A DNA stretch of 64,000 nt from Alisma plantago-aquatica (GCA_963693085.1 OY856409.1:297907558-297971557), one strand, 5' to 3'; shown: positions 44,044 through 58,095, counted from the first letter of the stretch. Made by a program: numbers and translations. Notes: a model not told the origin generated them from the letters alone.

Positions 44044-44760
44044 CTGGGAAAGCATTAACATGTTTCTTTTAAGACAAGATCAAAGGTAAAGCCAGATATT
44101 CTATATTTAGTTCATTTGTATCTACAATCTGTTTGAGGTGGCTTCACTGAGTGGAAATATGTATTTGTCATATATATTGATGATGCATCTAGGAAGGTGT
44201 GAGTCTACTTGCTGAAGATTAAGGATCATGTCTTTCAATGCTTTTAGATTTCATTCCATGGTGAAGCAGGAGATAGAAAAAGTGACAATGGAGGAGAGTA
44301 CACATGTATGGAGTTCCAGGACTACTGAATGCCGCACGACATACGACATGAAAGGACAGAGCCTGACACACCACATCATAATGGTACAACTAAGAGGATG
44401 AACCGTACCATTATTGAGAAAGTTAGATGCATGTTGAAGCTATACAGTTGCCAAGGACATTCTGGGGCTAGGTAGTGAGTACTGCCTACTACCTGACTAA
44501 TCGATCTATTAGTTTCTTTGGGGTTTGATATACTTGAGAAGGTATGAATATGCAAGGATGCTTGTTATGCTCATTTGCTAGTATTAAGGTGTAAATCATG
44601 CACATGTTATAAAGGAAAAGAGACAAAATATGGATGATAAAGTGGTGCCATGTATCTTTCTTGGCTATAGAGATCAGAAGTTTGGATACATATTATGAGA
44701 TCCTGTGAAAAAGACCATGAGTAGACACAGAGATGTGACATCCTATGAGAGTTAGACAAC
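44044..44760 (+). pseudogene. Integrase of copia element (broken)
   Basis: Recognisable pieces: VFVIYIDDASRKV (first catalytic Asp region, ~44162-44200), SDNGGEYTCMEFQDY (second Asp and the Gly-Gly-Glu-Tyr block, ~44283-44325) and TPHHNGTTKRMNRTIIEKVRCML (third catalytic position region, where the usual Glu in AERMNRT is replaced by Lys). Stops are frequent. Confidence 0.75.
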
Positions 44761-45129
44761 TACGGAGCCGGAGAGTGATGAAGTAGAGGTTACATGATTA
44801 GGTAATAGTTCTTTTAATGATGAGTATGAGGATGCTTCAGCTTCTTCACCGATGCAGTCTTCAGATGATGAAGAAGAGAAACATGATCACCCCGAGTAGC
44901 ATACTGGTAGCAAATTGAGTGTTCCAATTTCAGATGTACAATTGAGAGATTTAGACTCATAGTTAGAGACATATTGGTAGGGGGAGCAAGATCATCACCA
45001 TATATATAGAGTCCTTAGAGTAGCAATTGAGGAGGTCTGACATAGTACATCATCCTTCAATCAGATATTCATGTCTCATTATATTCTCCTTACTGATCCG
45101 GGGGAGGCATACACTTTTTAGGAGGCACA

Positions 45130-45592
45130 AACTCATAAAGATAGAGCACACTGTCACCAAGAAATGCAAGAGGAGATGTCTTCTTTGAAAAAGAATGATA
45201 CCTATAAGCTTGTGGTGCTTCCCATGGACCATAGAGCACTAAAGAACAAGTGAGTCTACAAGATGAAGAGAGATGATAATAACAAATATATCTGATACAA
45301 AGCTATATTAGTTGTCAAGGGCTTTGGTCAAAGACCACGGGTGGATTTTGATGAGATATTTTCTTCAGTTATGAAAATGACTTCTATTATGTTGGTTCTA
45401 GGCTTGGTTGCTAGCCTAGATCTGGAGCTTGAGCAAATAAATGTAAAGACAACATTTCTTCATGGTGACATAGTTGAGGATATGTACATGGAGCATCCAG
45501 AAGGTTTTTAGGTAAAGAGGAAAGAGCACTTAATCTATAGATTGAAGAATAGTTTGTATTGTTTGAAACAAGCTCCCAGGCAGTGGCATAAG
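45130..45592 (+). pseudogene. Reverse transcriptase of copia element, first part (broken)
   Basis: The reading runs HQEMQEEMSSLKKNDTYKLV, KAILVVKGFGQRPRVDFDEIF, EQINVKTTFLHGD (catalytic Asp changed, VKTTFL for VKTAFL), YMEHPEGF, LKNSLYCLKQAPRQWHK. It is then cut by the insertion that begins at 45593. Confidence 0.82.
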
Positions 45593-47454
45593 TGTAATTT
45601 TATAACATCCTCATTTTTAGTACTTTAATATAATTTCTTAAGTACAAAATATTCATGGTCATCATTATATAAATGAGTCATTATTCCTAATTTTGATTAT
45701 AATAAGGCATTAAAGATTTTCCTATTAAGAGATAATGTCTGATAAGGGTGACACACAAACATTTATATTTAACTATATCTGAATAATTAGTTATCTAATT
45801 TTAAAGCCTTATTTTGTTTTAATTATTAAAACCTTTCCAATCCCGTAAATGGAAAGTTAACTCTGACAGAATATTCTACACTTGAAATAAGGCATGTGGT
45901 AAAAGTTTAAGATCATTTGGGGTTGGTTTGTTTAGCCAAATGATTTTTACTAGATAATGGAAAAGAAATTGCTTATATTCTATTTTCTCATATTTTCCTG
46001 GATTTTCCTTTGAATCAAATTTTCTCTGGGTCGTGGATACAACTGCCACTTGAGAGAACTAATATCTACCTCCTTTGCCTTTCTTCAACCTCTTGCTATT
46101 TTGAGCAGGACTCCTGCTAGCTCTGAAATTGAGATTATCTCACAATTCACTTGATCGTTCTTAGGATAGATTTCACAAATGGTTCGGTGAGAACACGACA
46201 CACCATTTAAGCCCCTGGACAAATCCTAGTTTGCATCCAACAAGAAATGCCCAAACTCTTGCCGTTCTTCTCCTATAACAAGTTTAACATAGGCATCCTT
46301 TAGCGACACCATTTCCCTCTGGGCATTAGAGAAGCATCTCCCAATTCATTTTGATCTGCGTCAACCATCAATTTGATTCTAACACCCTCAAAGCTATCAG
46401 ACCTACTCCACCTCTTCCTCACACACTCAATGTTGTTCTCTTCATCTATGTTTCTCTCATGCAATCAACTTCTCCGAGACCATCCCTAAGCCACTAGATA
46501 CCCAGCCTTGGCCTTAGTTGGACTCGTGATCCACCAAAGTAGCCACCGGCTATGTCTGGAAGTGGGAGGATGATTCATCCCTATTTTAGGGCTTCATATT
46601 GTGTCATATTGCATTTCAATCACATCTATACTTGTTAGATTACATTCTGGAGTTGAATATGTGCACCTAGAACCCTAATTGTGAACATTAATAACCCTAC
46701 AAGTCTTAGGAGATGAAGACTAATAGATGCTTTGGTTTTCAAGAGATGGTTAGGAGAAGGACTACGAACAATGTTTTTAGATAAGACTTGGCTTACCACA
46801 TGTAAGTGGGCCATGTCCTTGAATTCATATTATATGTTTTAGATTGATAATTATCTTATTCAAAATAATCCATTAGACATGTGATCTAATTTTCATATGT
46901 AGAGTATTATTTTATAGCATAATAGAATTATTACCTCAGATAGCTCATGCCTAGATTTTATAAATTATTAACTTCAAGTTGTCATTTATGCATAAATGTT
47001 AGAAATCAAGTATATGAATAGAATGTATTTTAGTATGTTAATTCCTTACAATCATTTAGAATTTAGAATCTCTTTTAGAAAATCAGATTTTGATACATAA
47101 TCTAGAATTCAAACTTATCACAATTGTTTACTAATTGAGTTATAGAAATAAGAATATAATTAGAACTTAGAATGGAAATACTATAAGTTATCTCCATATT
47201 TTAGTTCCTTATTACTATATCAAAATTTAGATTTCTCATAGAATTCATGATAGAATTTAGAACTTACAATGGCAGAACAAATTACATGCTTGATAATTTA
47301 TCTCAGTAACTTAGGATACAAAATCAAAATATAAATAGAAGCCAAAATAGAAAAAGAACTGAATAGAATAGAAAATGACACTGAAATATAATTTAATATT
47401 ATATAAGAAGCCTTCAGAGAATAAAAGTACTACAATATAGACAACAGAAGGAAT

Positions 47455-47585
47455 TTATGCCACAGAATGTGTGTTGCACCATAGAAGGCATGTTGTGACA
47501 TAGAAGACACCTCAGTGTCACCAGAAGGCTTCCATGTCGTGGAAGGTGCATTGCACCATTGAAGGCACATAGTGCTATAGAAGAG
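47455..47585 (+). repeat. ~20-bp degenerate tandem array (left LTR)
   Basis: Repeated forms of CACAGAATGTGTGTTGCACCA and CATAGAAGGCATGTTGTGAC. The same array is at 58695-58825 in the right LTR. Confidence 0.75.
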
Positions 47586-47606
47586 GACTTATTGTATAAT
47601 AGTTGG

Positions 47607-50600
47607 ACTCTGACAGAGGGGCGTCTCTCCCTGCTAAGAAGAGGACCCTCCGACATGTCATAGATGAGAGCAAGGCTACCATTACTATATGTCTTGAAAT
47701 CTGGATAAGAAGAGAAGTAGGTGATCGGATCCCTGGTCTCTTTCCCAATGGTTGGGGAAACCTTAATAACCTGGATATTGTTGAAGGTGGTAGAATTGCT
47801 GTTGGCTGGAATCAACTAGTGTGGAATATCCAAAGGATACACACAACAGATCAGTCCATCACGGTTAGCTGCATCAATAATGGAGGTTTCCAATGCGTCA
47901 TCACAACAATCTATGGGGCCAATGCAAAATCTGAGAGGAGAAGGATGTGGGATTCTCTGGTCCACACTATGCAGCAAGAACTCCCACACCTCGTCATAGG
48001 TGATTTCAACCACGTCAGGAAGGCCCGAGAGAAGCTTGGTGGGCTACCAGTCCCAAACTCTATCCTAGAAAGATTCAATGATGTAGTGGACACTGCTAAC
48101 ATGTTTGAACTCAACTCGAAGGGTGGAATTACTACTTGGCACAACAAGAGGGTACCCATTAGAAGAATTTCTTTCTATCTCGATTGTGGCCTCATCAACA
48201 AATCTTGGTTGGATCGTTTTCCTAATCCTGCTGTTAAATTAGGGGAGCATCCGAACAACGATCACGCGTGGATGGAAGTAGAAATTATGGGAACCCCTCA
48301 ACCAAACCTCCCCTTCCACTTTCTCAATCACTGCCTCACTTGGCCCAACTTCCATGGAGTGGTACCGGAGCTTTGGAGGCAAAACGTCATAGGCAATCCC
48401 ATGTTTATTATAGTGGAGAAGCTCAAAAGAACCAAGGTAGCTTTGAAGAAGTGGTCTAAGGAGCTTATTGACCTACCCAACCTCATTAATGAAGCAAGGT
48501 CTACTTTCCAAGCTGCTGCTACTGATCTTAGACTTAACCCTCTTTCTGACATGCTTATACTCAAGGAGGAAGAGGCCAGCAAACATCTCCTCCAACTGGA
48601 GAAAGAACAAGAAGTTGGCTATTGGCAAAGGAGCAGACTTAGATGGATCAAATACGGTGACTGCAACTCTAAGATCTATCATGCTGTAATTAAAAAGAAC
48701 AACATGAAAGACCACATCCACAATCTCATTGACGCTAACGAAAACCTCATGGATGAGGAAGGACAGATTGGCGACATGGCTGTTAATTTCTTCTCCAATC
48801 TATACAATCTGAGCGATTTTTCCTCTCCTCAACCTAGCAGCTGTCCTGCCCACAAGGTATCTACTGAGATGAACAGAGAACTCCTTAGATCGGCTACTAA
48901 AGAGGAAATTAAGGCTTCTACTTTCTCCATTGGTGCTTCAAAAGCTCCCAGACCCAACAGGTTTAATGCAAAATTTTTCCAAGTAGCATGGCCCATCATT
49001 GGTGATGATATTTGCAGGGCAATCCGGTGGTTCTTAGTTGGTGGCAGGATGGTCTGACAAGCCAACCACACTTTCATAAAGCTTATTCCCAAAATTAATA
49101 ATGCTGCTACCATGAATGATTTCCGACCTATCGCTTGCTGCTCTGTGCTCTACAAAATTCTATCCAAGGTGATTTGTAACAGGTTGAAAACCTTGTTGCC
49201 CAATCTGATATCAAGCAATCAATCAACCTTTGTTTAAGGAAGGGATATAGCGAATAATGCTCTACTTGCTTCTGAATTTCTGCTTGACTTCCAAGTTAAA
49301 AGTAAGTCTAAGAAAGCCTGCATAAAGGTGGACATCTACAAATCCTATGATAAAGTTAGTTGGAAGGGCTTGTGGTCCACCATGAATTGTTTTGGATTCT
49401 CGACCAGATTCATTGATGTCATTAAACAATGTGTGGAGACAACTTCCTTCTCGGTCCTAATCAATGGGACCCCTAAAGGTTTGTTCCAAGCTTCCAATGG
49501 CTTGAGACAGGGTGATCTGCTCTCGCCCTTACTTTTCTCTTTGGTTATGGAAAATCTCACAAGTCTTATGAACAAAGCTGAAAGGGAAGGTCTCATCAAA
49601 CCATTCAAAGTTCATGGCGCTAGAGTGCACGCACACATGATTTTTACTGATGATGTTCTCTTCTTCATTGCTGGGCATGCTAAATCTCTTAAAGGGGTGC
49701 GACGCACACTATGCATGTTTGGTAACATCACAGGTCTATACATCAATGACATCAAGTCGCAAATCTTTTTGTCTAAGTCTTGTGCCTCTAGAAGAGGGCG
49801 AAGCTGACCCTTACGACTATAAGCAACATGAGGTCTTTTGACGGCAAAAGTTAAAGAAGCAATAGGCATATCCGAGGGTGCTTTTCCCACCAAATACTTA
49901 GGCATTCCCATTGCTGGTGGTACCGGATGTGGGGCTGACTTCAAAGGTTGTGTTGACAATCTCCATTGCATTGTTGACAAGTGGACGAGCCTGAAACTCT
50001 CCATGGCTGGGCGCTCTGTCCTCATTAAATCAGTTCTCACCAGTAAAATTTGGTTTTGGTGCCGCATGGCTGAATTACCCGAATTCATCCTCCATAAGTT
50101 CAGATCCATTGTAGCAGGTTTTCTTTGGAGCGGTAGAGCCCATTCTATTTCCTGGAGCACGGTTGCTCAACCTAGGCATGCAGGAGGGCTTGGTATTCCT
50201 GATCCTTGTGACATTGCCCTTAACACAACAACCAAAAGAATTCATCTCATGCTCATTAATCCTGATAACCGCTGGGATGCATGGATGAAGGGCAGATATG
50301 GTGATATCCAAAGTGCTACCCCTATCTACAACTCTTCTAAGACATGGAGGAAAATGGTCTTTATATGGCCTAATGTCTGTGACTATTACAACCTTTCCGG
50401 AACTAGTTGGACTGCCAACAACCCCAAGCCTTGGCGAATCAACAGGAACAACCCACAAGTCCTGTGGGATCCTATCATATGGAACAAAATTCACTGTCCA
50501 AAATGGAGCCTTTGGTCCTACAAGGCCATTTTGAACATGTTGCCAACTTTTGATCGATTATCCAAATTTTACTTGGTGGAGGACAACCGATGCCTGTTGT

Positions 50601-50971
50601 GCAAGAATGAATCTGAAACCAATGCTCATATCCTCTTCAGATGTGAGTTCTCCTTGTATATGTGGAGCAGAATGTCTCTTAAATGCGGCTGGGGTGGCTC
50701 CACTCCACACAGCTCGGATGAGGCCCTTATCTGGGTCTTTAATCATACAAGATGCAACCTCATATGGAGAAGATTTAGGGGCCTTGTTCTCACGTGCCTT
50801 GTCTTCCATGTTTGGAATGAGAGAAACAACAGACTCCACGACAAGGGTGGTTGCGACATCCTTAAAGTTTTTGACAATATTGTAAATAGTTTGCATCTAT
50901 TTGCCAAAGGTAACCCATGTATCCTTAAAGGGGTGAAACCTGAGGTGCTGGATATGTGGGGCCTTTCTTAG
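47607..50971 (+). pseudogene. ORF2 of L1-like LINE: endonuclease, reverse transcriptase, zinc-finger region
   Basis: One reading frame with few stops (TGA 49055, TAA ~49237, three between 49805 and 49841). Endonuclease part: AKKRTLRHVIDESKA, LVIGDFNHVR and NNDHAWMEVE. RT part: KLIPKINNAATMNDFRPIACCS, KVDIYKSYDKVSW, NGLRQGDLLSPLLFSLVMENL and IFTDDVLFF, where the usual FADD is FTDD. The C-terminal part has KYLGIPIAGG, HAGGLGIPD, WSLWSYKAILNMLPTFDRL and CLLCKNESETNAHILFRC, the zinc-finger domain found behind plant LINE RTs. It ends at TAG 50969-50971. Role: target-primed reverse transcription. It is dead on arrival because it is truncated, but little decayed, so it is probably one of the younger insertions. 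Confidence 0.9.
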
Positions 50972-51055
50972 ACCTTGTATAGTATACATGGATTTTGCTT
51001 ACACCCATATACACCTTTTGAGAAATAAGTAATATTTTACCTTATCCAAAAAAAA
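47607..51055 (+). mobile_element. 5'-truncated L1-like LINE (3449 bp)
   Basis: Flanked by AATAGTTGG at 47598-47606 and 51056-51064 (9-bp target duplication). It ends in a short A tail. The insert begins inside the endonuclease domain, so ORF1 and the first residues of ORF2 are absent. The counterpart site in the right LTR (after 58850) has no insert. Confidence 0.93.
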
Positions 51056-51537
51056 AATAGTTGGCCTCAAAAAGATTAAAGATGTAAACTAAAAGACATA
51101 TGATTTAGTTGTAGATTTCAAGCTTTCACAACGCAGTCATTTCCTTTGTGTTATTAGAATTCAATGTCACTTACTCTATCCTAAGTTTCCCTTTGTGCAT
51201 GAATGGGGATGAGATGTCGACAAATTTCAATCTTCCGAAAGAACATTCAAGTCAGAGTTTGCAAGTACTGAGATAGGAGGATGCTTGGTGGGGCACCATC
51301 TACACGGTCCCAAAGGTTATATTAGGAATAAACATTGTTGTATCATGTAGTATATATCTTTATAGAACTTGTAGTATGTAGTTTCTTTTGTAAGAATTTA
51401 TGAGAATATATTTTGTACACTAGCCTGTGTTGGTTTCTTTCTATTATCATTGTAATACATATCATGGTTGTGACACTCCCAAGAGAAAAGTGAATGGTTG
51501 TTTAGGCTTCCACTATATAAATTGGGGTGTTACGATG

Positions 51538-51550
51538 TGGTAGCAGAGAA
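51538..51550 (+). other. Primer binding site of nested LTR element
   Basis: TGGTAGCAGAGAA resembles TGGTATCAGAGC (initiator-Met tRNA) and lies four bases after the left LTR. Confidence 0.7.
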
Positions 51551-51959
51551 ATAATGTAGATGGCCACCTGAAAAATTCTTATATTCTTAGTTTAGATTTT
51601 CCATTAGAAGCCAAGTGAAACTAGAATATAGATTTAAAAGGATATTTAATAACTCCAGTAATAAAAGAAGTGAGTGAAATAGAGTAGAATCTAAGTTTAG
51701 AGTTTTCATTAGGAAATGAAATTTAGATAAGGATTAGGGTTATGTGTCTAGATGTTTTGGACTTTTATGTTAACTCTAGAATTGTATATAGCATGCTCTC
51801 TTTTTTCTCCATGTGTTTGTGGTATGGGACACATGCTTATGTGATTTTATAGAGAGAAATTTATGTGCATACATTATCATACTTATCTTGTCCTTTTGAG
51901 TGCATGTGGTGTGAGACATATGTACAAGGGAGGTGCTAAGATAACTATGAAAAGACATG

Positions 51960-54833
51960 TGTAACATCCCAATTTTCTAAAACATATAATTCACTGAGCG
52001 GAAGCATAATCTTCTTGGGAATGTCACAAACATGATATCATTGCATAAAAATAAAGTTTAAATAAACCAACACATGATACATTGCATAGTTTCTCGTATC
52101 TCAAACTCATAACATAAAACTCACACTCTAACTTAAACACATGTCTCATAAACAGAAATGAAAAATCTAAACTATTGATAGTTGGCACCCCACCAGACTT
52201 GGTCTCAGATGTCCTTGATTTCCTTCTTCAACTAGTCCTCAAATAGCTCTATCCTTGATGTTGCTCCTTTCCTACGGGCATCATGCCCCCATCCATGCAT
52301 AAAACAATTTGTAAGTGGAATTGAACATATTACAAAACTAAAATACATATACTTTGAAAAGAAAACATTTAACATCATGAAAATAAACTTTGTATTTTAT
52401 CATTGTCTTTTATCTGACTTATATAAGAATCATCAAATTTTGCACCTAAGTCCCTCTTCTCTTTGCACTGAAGTGCCTCTTGAATTACACCAAAGTGCTC
52501 TGTATGCTAGGAAAGCCCATGATTTTCACCAAGGTGCTTTGTATGCTAGGAAATCCCATGATTTGCACTGAGGTGCACTATAAGCTAGGAAAGCCCATGG
52601 CGAGGATCTTATATAAGGTTCATTCATTATCTTTACTCTTTAATTCTCTTTACTCTTGCTCTTAAACATGAATATGATGTGATATGATGATTCTTGAACA
52701 TAAACAGTAAAAAGTATTTCATTTATTGATTAACTTTTAACTTTGATCAATTAAACTGTAGCATGCATAATACAATCACATAATAACAAGTACATTGTAC
52801 ATAGAAACATATAAACATCCAATAATAATGTTCAAAGTATGTGGACCACTTATAGAGATTGGAGCAAATCCTAAAAGTCTCTTGATGTTCAGGAACCCTA
52901 ATCACCCTATTGGAACATTAGAAGTCATTAATATTTAATATCAACTTGATTTCTAGAGTTTTTGGGTTCTTTAGGGATTGATGGAAATTCAAGACCAAAA
53001 AAAGCTTCAAAACCAAGTTATTATGATTCCTAGTGTTTTAATCTTTTCAATGAGTATTTATTTGTATTTTTCTAATCATGTATGAATTAGTTATGTAACA
53101 TACAAAGACGGGCCAATCAGAAACTTATAAAAATCCATGCGGAAAAAACAAAAACCCAACAAGGCATTGGGCCCTACTGAGGTGGCCCACTCATCAACAA
53201 CCACATGGATGGGGTCAACCTAGGGGCTGCACATGCCTGTGACCAGCAAACGGGTGAGGAAAACCCTAAAAAGCCCTTCAGAGTTGAATCAAGCGATTTA
53301 AACAAGATGGGCAAAAGTGGAAATTGGTGCTTGGGATCATTTTTCCTAGTTCAGCAAAGAATAGGTGAGAAGAGCAACTCGATTAGTAGAATCAAAACTT
53401 GGATTTAGTTCCTATTGTTGGAAATCGAGATCGGGAGCAAGCTCCCCATTTCCAGATGAAGACAACAAGCCTAGGCGACAGTTGAGAGGTGGCAGGAAGC
53501 TCAGAACCCAGTTCTACCATGGATGACTAGCAGAGTCACAATTGAAACATAAAAGGAGCAAATCACAAGAAAAACTAAAGCTACAGATAGCCTCACCATA
53601 CTTTGGTGAAGGTGAAGCACAAGGAAACCAGGCGAAAGAAGTGCCATCAATGTGGATTGCAAAGAAGAATCTAAACAACAAAAAAAAGTAGAAGGGGGAA
53701 TCATGACTTGCTCAATTAGGGTTTGAATTGGCTATCATCCAAGCTTCCGTGATGGATGCCAATGGATTATGAGGCATTTCTCAAAGGCTACGAGCACCAA
53801 CAGTCTAAAGTAGAGCTCCGACAGGTATGGAAGCAAAGTCAAATAGGGAGGGCCATTACAAATGAATGAGATGGAAAAGGGGTAGTGGAAATTTGTTACA
53901 TAATGTCTCATGAACATTTTTGAAACCTCATATATAAAGGGGATGGTAGTAAGGGGCTGGATTCCTAGCCTCTATGGGAAATAAGGGAGCGAGAAGGAGA
54001 TCTTGCGGTTTGGGGATTCTAGGGCATGAAGTCCTATCGTATTTGGGATTGACTGATTCAACAAGGTTCGAAGATGGCAAAAACAATCTTTGTATCTGGT
54101 GAAAACAAGTTGAGAGAGAGATTGGAGGGTGAGAAGCAACATAGCACTGCACACTTGTTCTAATCTAGGAGTCAGGCAGAGGAGAGACTCCTACCACACA
54201 TGGTCACCCCTAGGTTTGAGTCCGACTCAGAATCTGGCTCAAAAGGGCCGCGTGACAAATTTGTCACCATAAAAGTGCCCAAACCAAGTCCAGTTAGTTA
54301 AGGGTTAGGTTATTTAGGGATATAAATGTATTTAAATTATTTTTCTTATTAATTCAAATTGGCGCATCAAACAATGTTTAATCTTAATAAAAATTGGACC
54401 ATTAACTCATTTGAATATGAGGATTCCAAAAATCAAGTTAGATTTTAGTTTATAGACTTACTTCTATATGTTATTTCCTTTCCAAGTTAAGCCTTTATTT
54501 AATTATCCAAGCCTTTAGTTAGAAGCTAGTATTTTGTGAAAAGCGTTATATTAATGAATCAAGTAACCACAATTTTTTTGGGGTCAAATAATTATTATTA
54601 AAAGGATCAATTTCACTTTTAACCCCTATGTATCATTCGTTCACTAATTAGTGTTACATTTGATGAAATTAAGTTTCAATTAACTTGATAATGAAAATAT
54701 TTCTTTAAACATGATTTATCCATTATAATTGGGTCCCTAAGTTTCAATGTTTTAATATGAAGCATGGAGATTTGTAATTTTAAATTAGGGTTTTCTAATG
54801 TAGGATTAGTTATAAAAAGTTTAAGGTGTTACA
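51960..54833. mobile_element. Solo LTR (2874 bp) in internal region of nested element
   Basis: It begins TGTAACATCCC and ends GGTGTTACA, with ACATG on both sides (51955-51959 and 54834-54838). A single LTR with a perfect 5-bp target duplication and no internal domain is the product of LTR-LTR recombination. The ends are alike on both strands. TGTAACATCCCAATTT looks like the complement of a gypsy LTR 3' end, which favours minus, but TATATAAAGG (53931) is on plus. The strand is left open. Confidence 0.9.
52488..52600 (+). repeat. Three ~39-bp tandem repeats in solo LTR
   Basis: Units begin at 52488, 52527 and 52566 and share AGGTGCT..GTATGCTAGGAAA and CCCATGATTT. Part of a fourth is at 52466. 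Confidence 0.85.
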
Positions 54834-57559
54834 ACATGTCACCTTTGAATATATGACCGAATGGCATATATCCAACAACGACAAAGAAAATAAGAGTTGG
54901 TATTAAAAGTTTGAGACATATAGTCACGTAAATCTAATTTCATACTAGTTAGAATCCTAGAATACATGTCAAGTGTCATGAGCCCCATGGTGGGGAATGT
55001 CAATTTAGACAGTTAGTAAGCTACCTATATGGTAATGAAGACACTTCAAGACTAGGAAAATTAGAGAGAGAAGCATCAAGAAAGAGTGTTTGCCATGGAC
55101 GTAGAAGAGGTAGATGAGGACTAGATAATAGAAGGTATGACCTAGACCAGTAGTATTAGTTAGATGGAAGTATTCTATGCAATGTATAGTTTAATACACA
55201 ATTGTGATCTTTTTGGTGATGTGGTATCACCAACAGAATAATTAGTAAAAGCCTAAGGTGGGTAGTAACTGAGCATTTTGAGGATAGAATTATCCAAGGT
55301 GGGTAGAACTGTAACATTCTCATTTTTTAGTATGTTAATATAATTTCTTAAGTACATAATATTCATGGTCATTATTATATAAATGAGTCCTCATCCATAA
55401 TTTTTATTATATTAAGGCATTATGAATCTCCTATTACATACAAAATTTCAAGGTCTAACTATATCTCCATAATTAGTTATTTAATATTCAAGCCTTATTT
55501 TGTTTTAATTACAAAACCTTTCTAGTAACCTAACTAGAAAAATAATTTTGATAGAATATTCTACACTCAAAATAAGTCATGTGGTAAAATTTTGAGATCA
55601 TCTAGGGTTGGTTTATTTAGCCAAATGATTTTATCTAGATAAAGGCAAAGCAATTGCTTATTTCCTATTTTCTCAAGTTTCCCTGGATTTTCCTTTGAAT
55701 CAAATTTTCTCTGGGGTGTCGGGTACAATTTCCACTTGAGAGAACAAATCTCAACCATTGTTGCCTTTCTTTAACCTCTGGTTGTTTTGAGAAGGACTCA
55801 TGGTACCTCTTAAATTGCGATTATCTGACAATTCACTCGATCATTCTTAGTACAACTTTCATAAATAGTTCAATGAGATCACAACACACCATTGAATCCC
55901 TTGGACAAACCCTGGCTTGCATCCAACAAGAGACACCTAAACTCTCGCCATTCTTCTCCTCATACGAGTTTAGCATAGGAATCCTTTAGCGACACCGTTT
56001 CCCTCTATGCGTTAGAGAAACATCTCATTATTCATTTCAATCTGCCTCAACCATCAATTTGATTCTAACACCCCAAAGTTCTCAAAACTATTCCTACTCT
56101 TCCTCACTGGTGATCAATTCTGTTCATGGTGTCTACACAACTCCTGTGCAATCAACTTCTCTGAGAGCATCCCTAAGCCACTGGAGACCCAACCCTGTCC
56201 TTAGTTTGACTTGTGATCCACTAGAGTAGCCTCCCAACTAGCCCATTGAGGAGGGCACTATGGATCTTGCCACCGATGATGTCTGGATGTGGGAGGACTA
56301 CAATGAAGTGGTGAGAAGCTTCCTGTAGGTTGGTTGAATTTTCTTCAACCCCTACCCAATCAACTTATGAGGTATTTTCCTATATCTTGTTTTCCTGTGT
56401 TTGCTCTTGTACCCAACATCCATGGTCATTTTGGCCTAAGTTTTCTCTTCTTTGGCCCTACTAACACATGAGGGCTTTGTTTCTGTCCTTACGAGCACCC
56501 TCAAATGCTTTGGAGGGCATGATTTCTTCCCTCCCTCCCTGACTTGATGCATATTATTTTCTTTCCTCATTTGCTTTTGGTTTTTCTTTCGGCTTGTCGA
56601 GCATGTTCTATTGACCACAATTTCTCATGTAAAGAAAAGGGGCTCCCTAGCTTCATTGTTCCTCAAGGAAGTTCCCCTTCATCATCAATTTCCCTGATCT
56701 CTACTCTTCTGCAATATTTTAGTGGAGAAGTCAACCTATCAAAGTTGTGCCTGGTCGTTCAAGGCAAGAAGCTAGAGCAAAACATCAACTATGAGTTTTA
56801 TTGATCTTGACTCTACCATGTTTTGGATTTGTTTTCCATGATAAGGGTACGTGCATCTTTTCACCCATATGAATCTTGTAAAACACATGCCTCACCCTAG
56901 TTTTTATATTTAATTTGTTTATCTAGCCCATGATTGGCCAACAATGGTTAAAACTTTGGAAATATGTAAAAAATAATATGTTAATCAAACTAAATACCAA
57001 AATTTTACCGTAGCTTGAGAAAAGTATGCTGGTCTGCAGTAATCTCACCCTAATGTTAGTACTACAATCAGATATTCTGGGTAAATTCGTTCTAGATATA
57101 TCATAAGACTATGATTAGTAAACTAACATTAAATGATCATTTCTTTGATTTTAGAAGCTAATGATTCAATTTAGTTGCTAAGCCAAAAACCCCGATCAAT
57201 CAGATAAAGATAAGGACTTACTAATAATGATGAATTAGATATTATAATGTTGTCTTATGTATAATACTAAATATGCATAATTTATATAACAAGAACATAG
57301 AGATAATGTGTATATATATGTGAATCAATGTGATTTGAATGAAAACACTTTCATTTCTTCTAAGAACTCAAAATGAATTCTAATATCTTAATGGCTATAT
57401 ACAAGGGTTAGTATAAGTAAACCCCAAAATTGAGGTTAAGGGTAGGGTCAATGAAATATAAAAAGAAGAGGTGAATGTGATCGAAGCCCTAAACCTAACT
57501 CACATTTCCATTTAGTGAAGAGGGTAACATAATACACCCTAGTGATCACTAGCATACTA

Positions 57560-58095
57560 GATCATGCGTATGATCCTAGCACTCATTCTAGAGTTAAATA
57601 CATGCATGTATAACCCTATTTGAGAACATTACTTACCCTATAAGTCATAAGACATGAAGAATGATAGATCCTTTGGTTTTCAAGAGATGGTCAGGAGCAA
57701 GATCGGAAGCAATGTTTTCAAATAAGATTTGGCTTACTACAGGTAAGTGGGCAATGCCCTCAAACTCATATCATGTATGTTAGAGTGATAGCTATCTTAT
57801 TCAAAATAATCCATTAGACATGTGTATGATCATGCGTATGATCCTAGAACTCATTCTTGAGTTAAATACATGCAACTATAACCCTAATTGAGAACACTAA
57901 TAACCCTAGAAGTCATAATACATGAAGATTGATAGATCCTTAGGTTTTTAAGAGATGGTTAGGAGCTAGATTGGAAGTAGTGTTTTCAGATAAGATTTGT
58001 CTTACCACATGTAAGTGGGAAATGTCCTCGAATTCATATTATGGATGGTAGAGTCATAGTTATCTCATATAGAATAATCCATTAGACATGTGGTC
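57560..58095 (+). repeat. 268-bp tandem duplication in LTR
   Basis: Unit 1 is 57560-57827 and unit 2 starts at 57828, both with GATCATGCGTATGATCCTAG and the following text through CCATTAGACATGTG. The left LTR has one unit only (from ~46640). Confidence 0.9.

Larger units (their letters stand above)
45593..51533 (+). repeat. Left LTR of the nested element, holding a LINE
   Basis: The LTR sequence itself is 45593-47606 and 51056-51533. Between these lies a LINE. It lacks about 1.2 kb that the right LTR has (56300-57560) and one of two tandem units. Confidence 0.85.
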
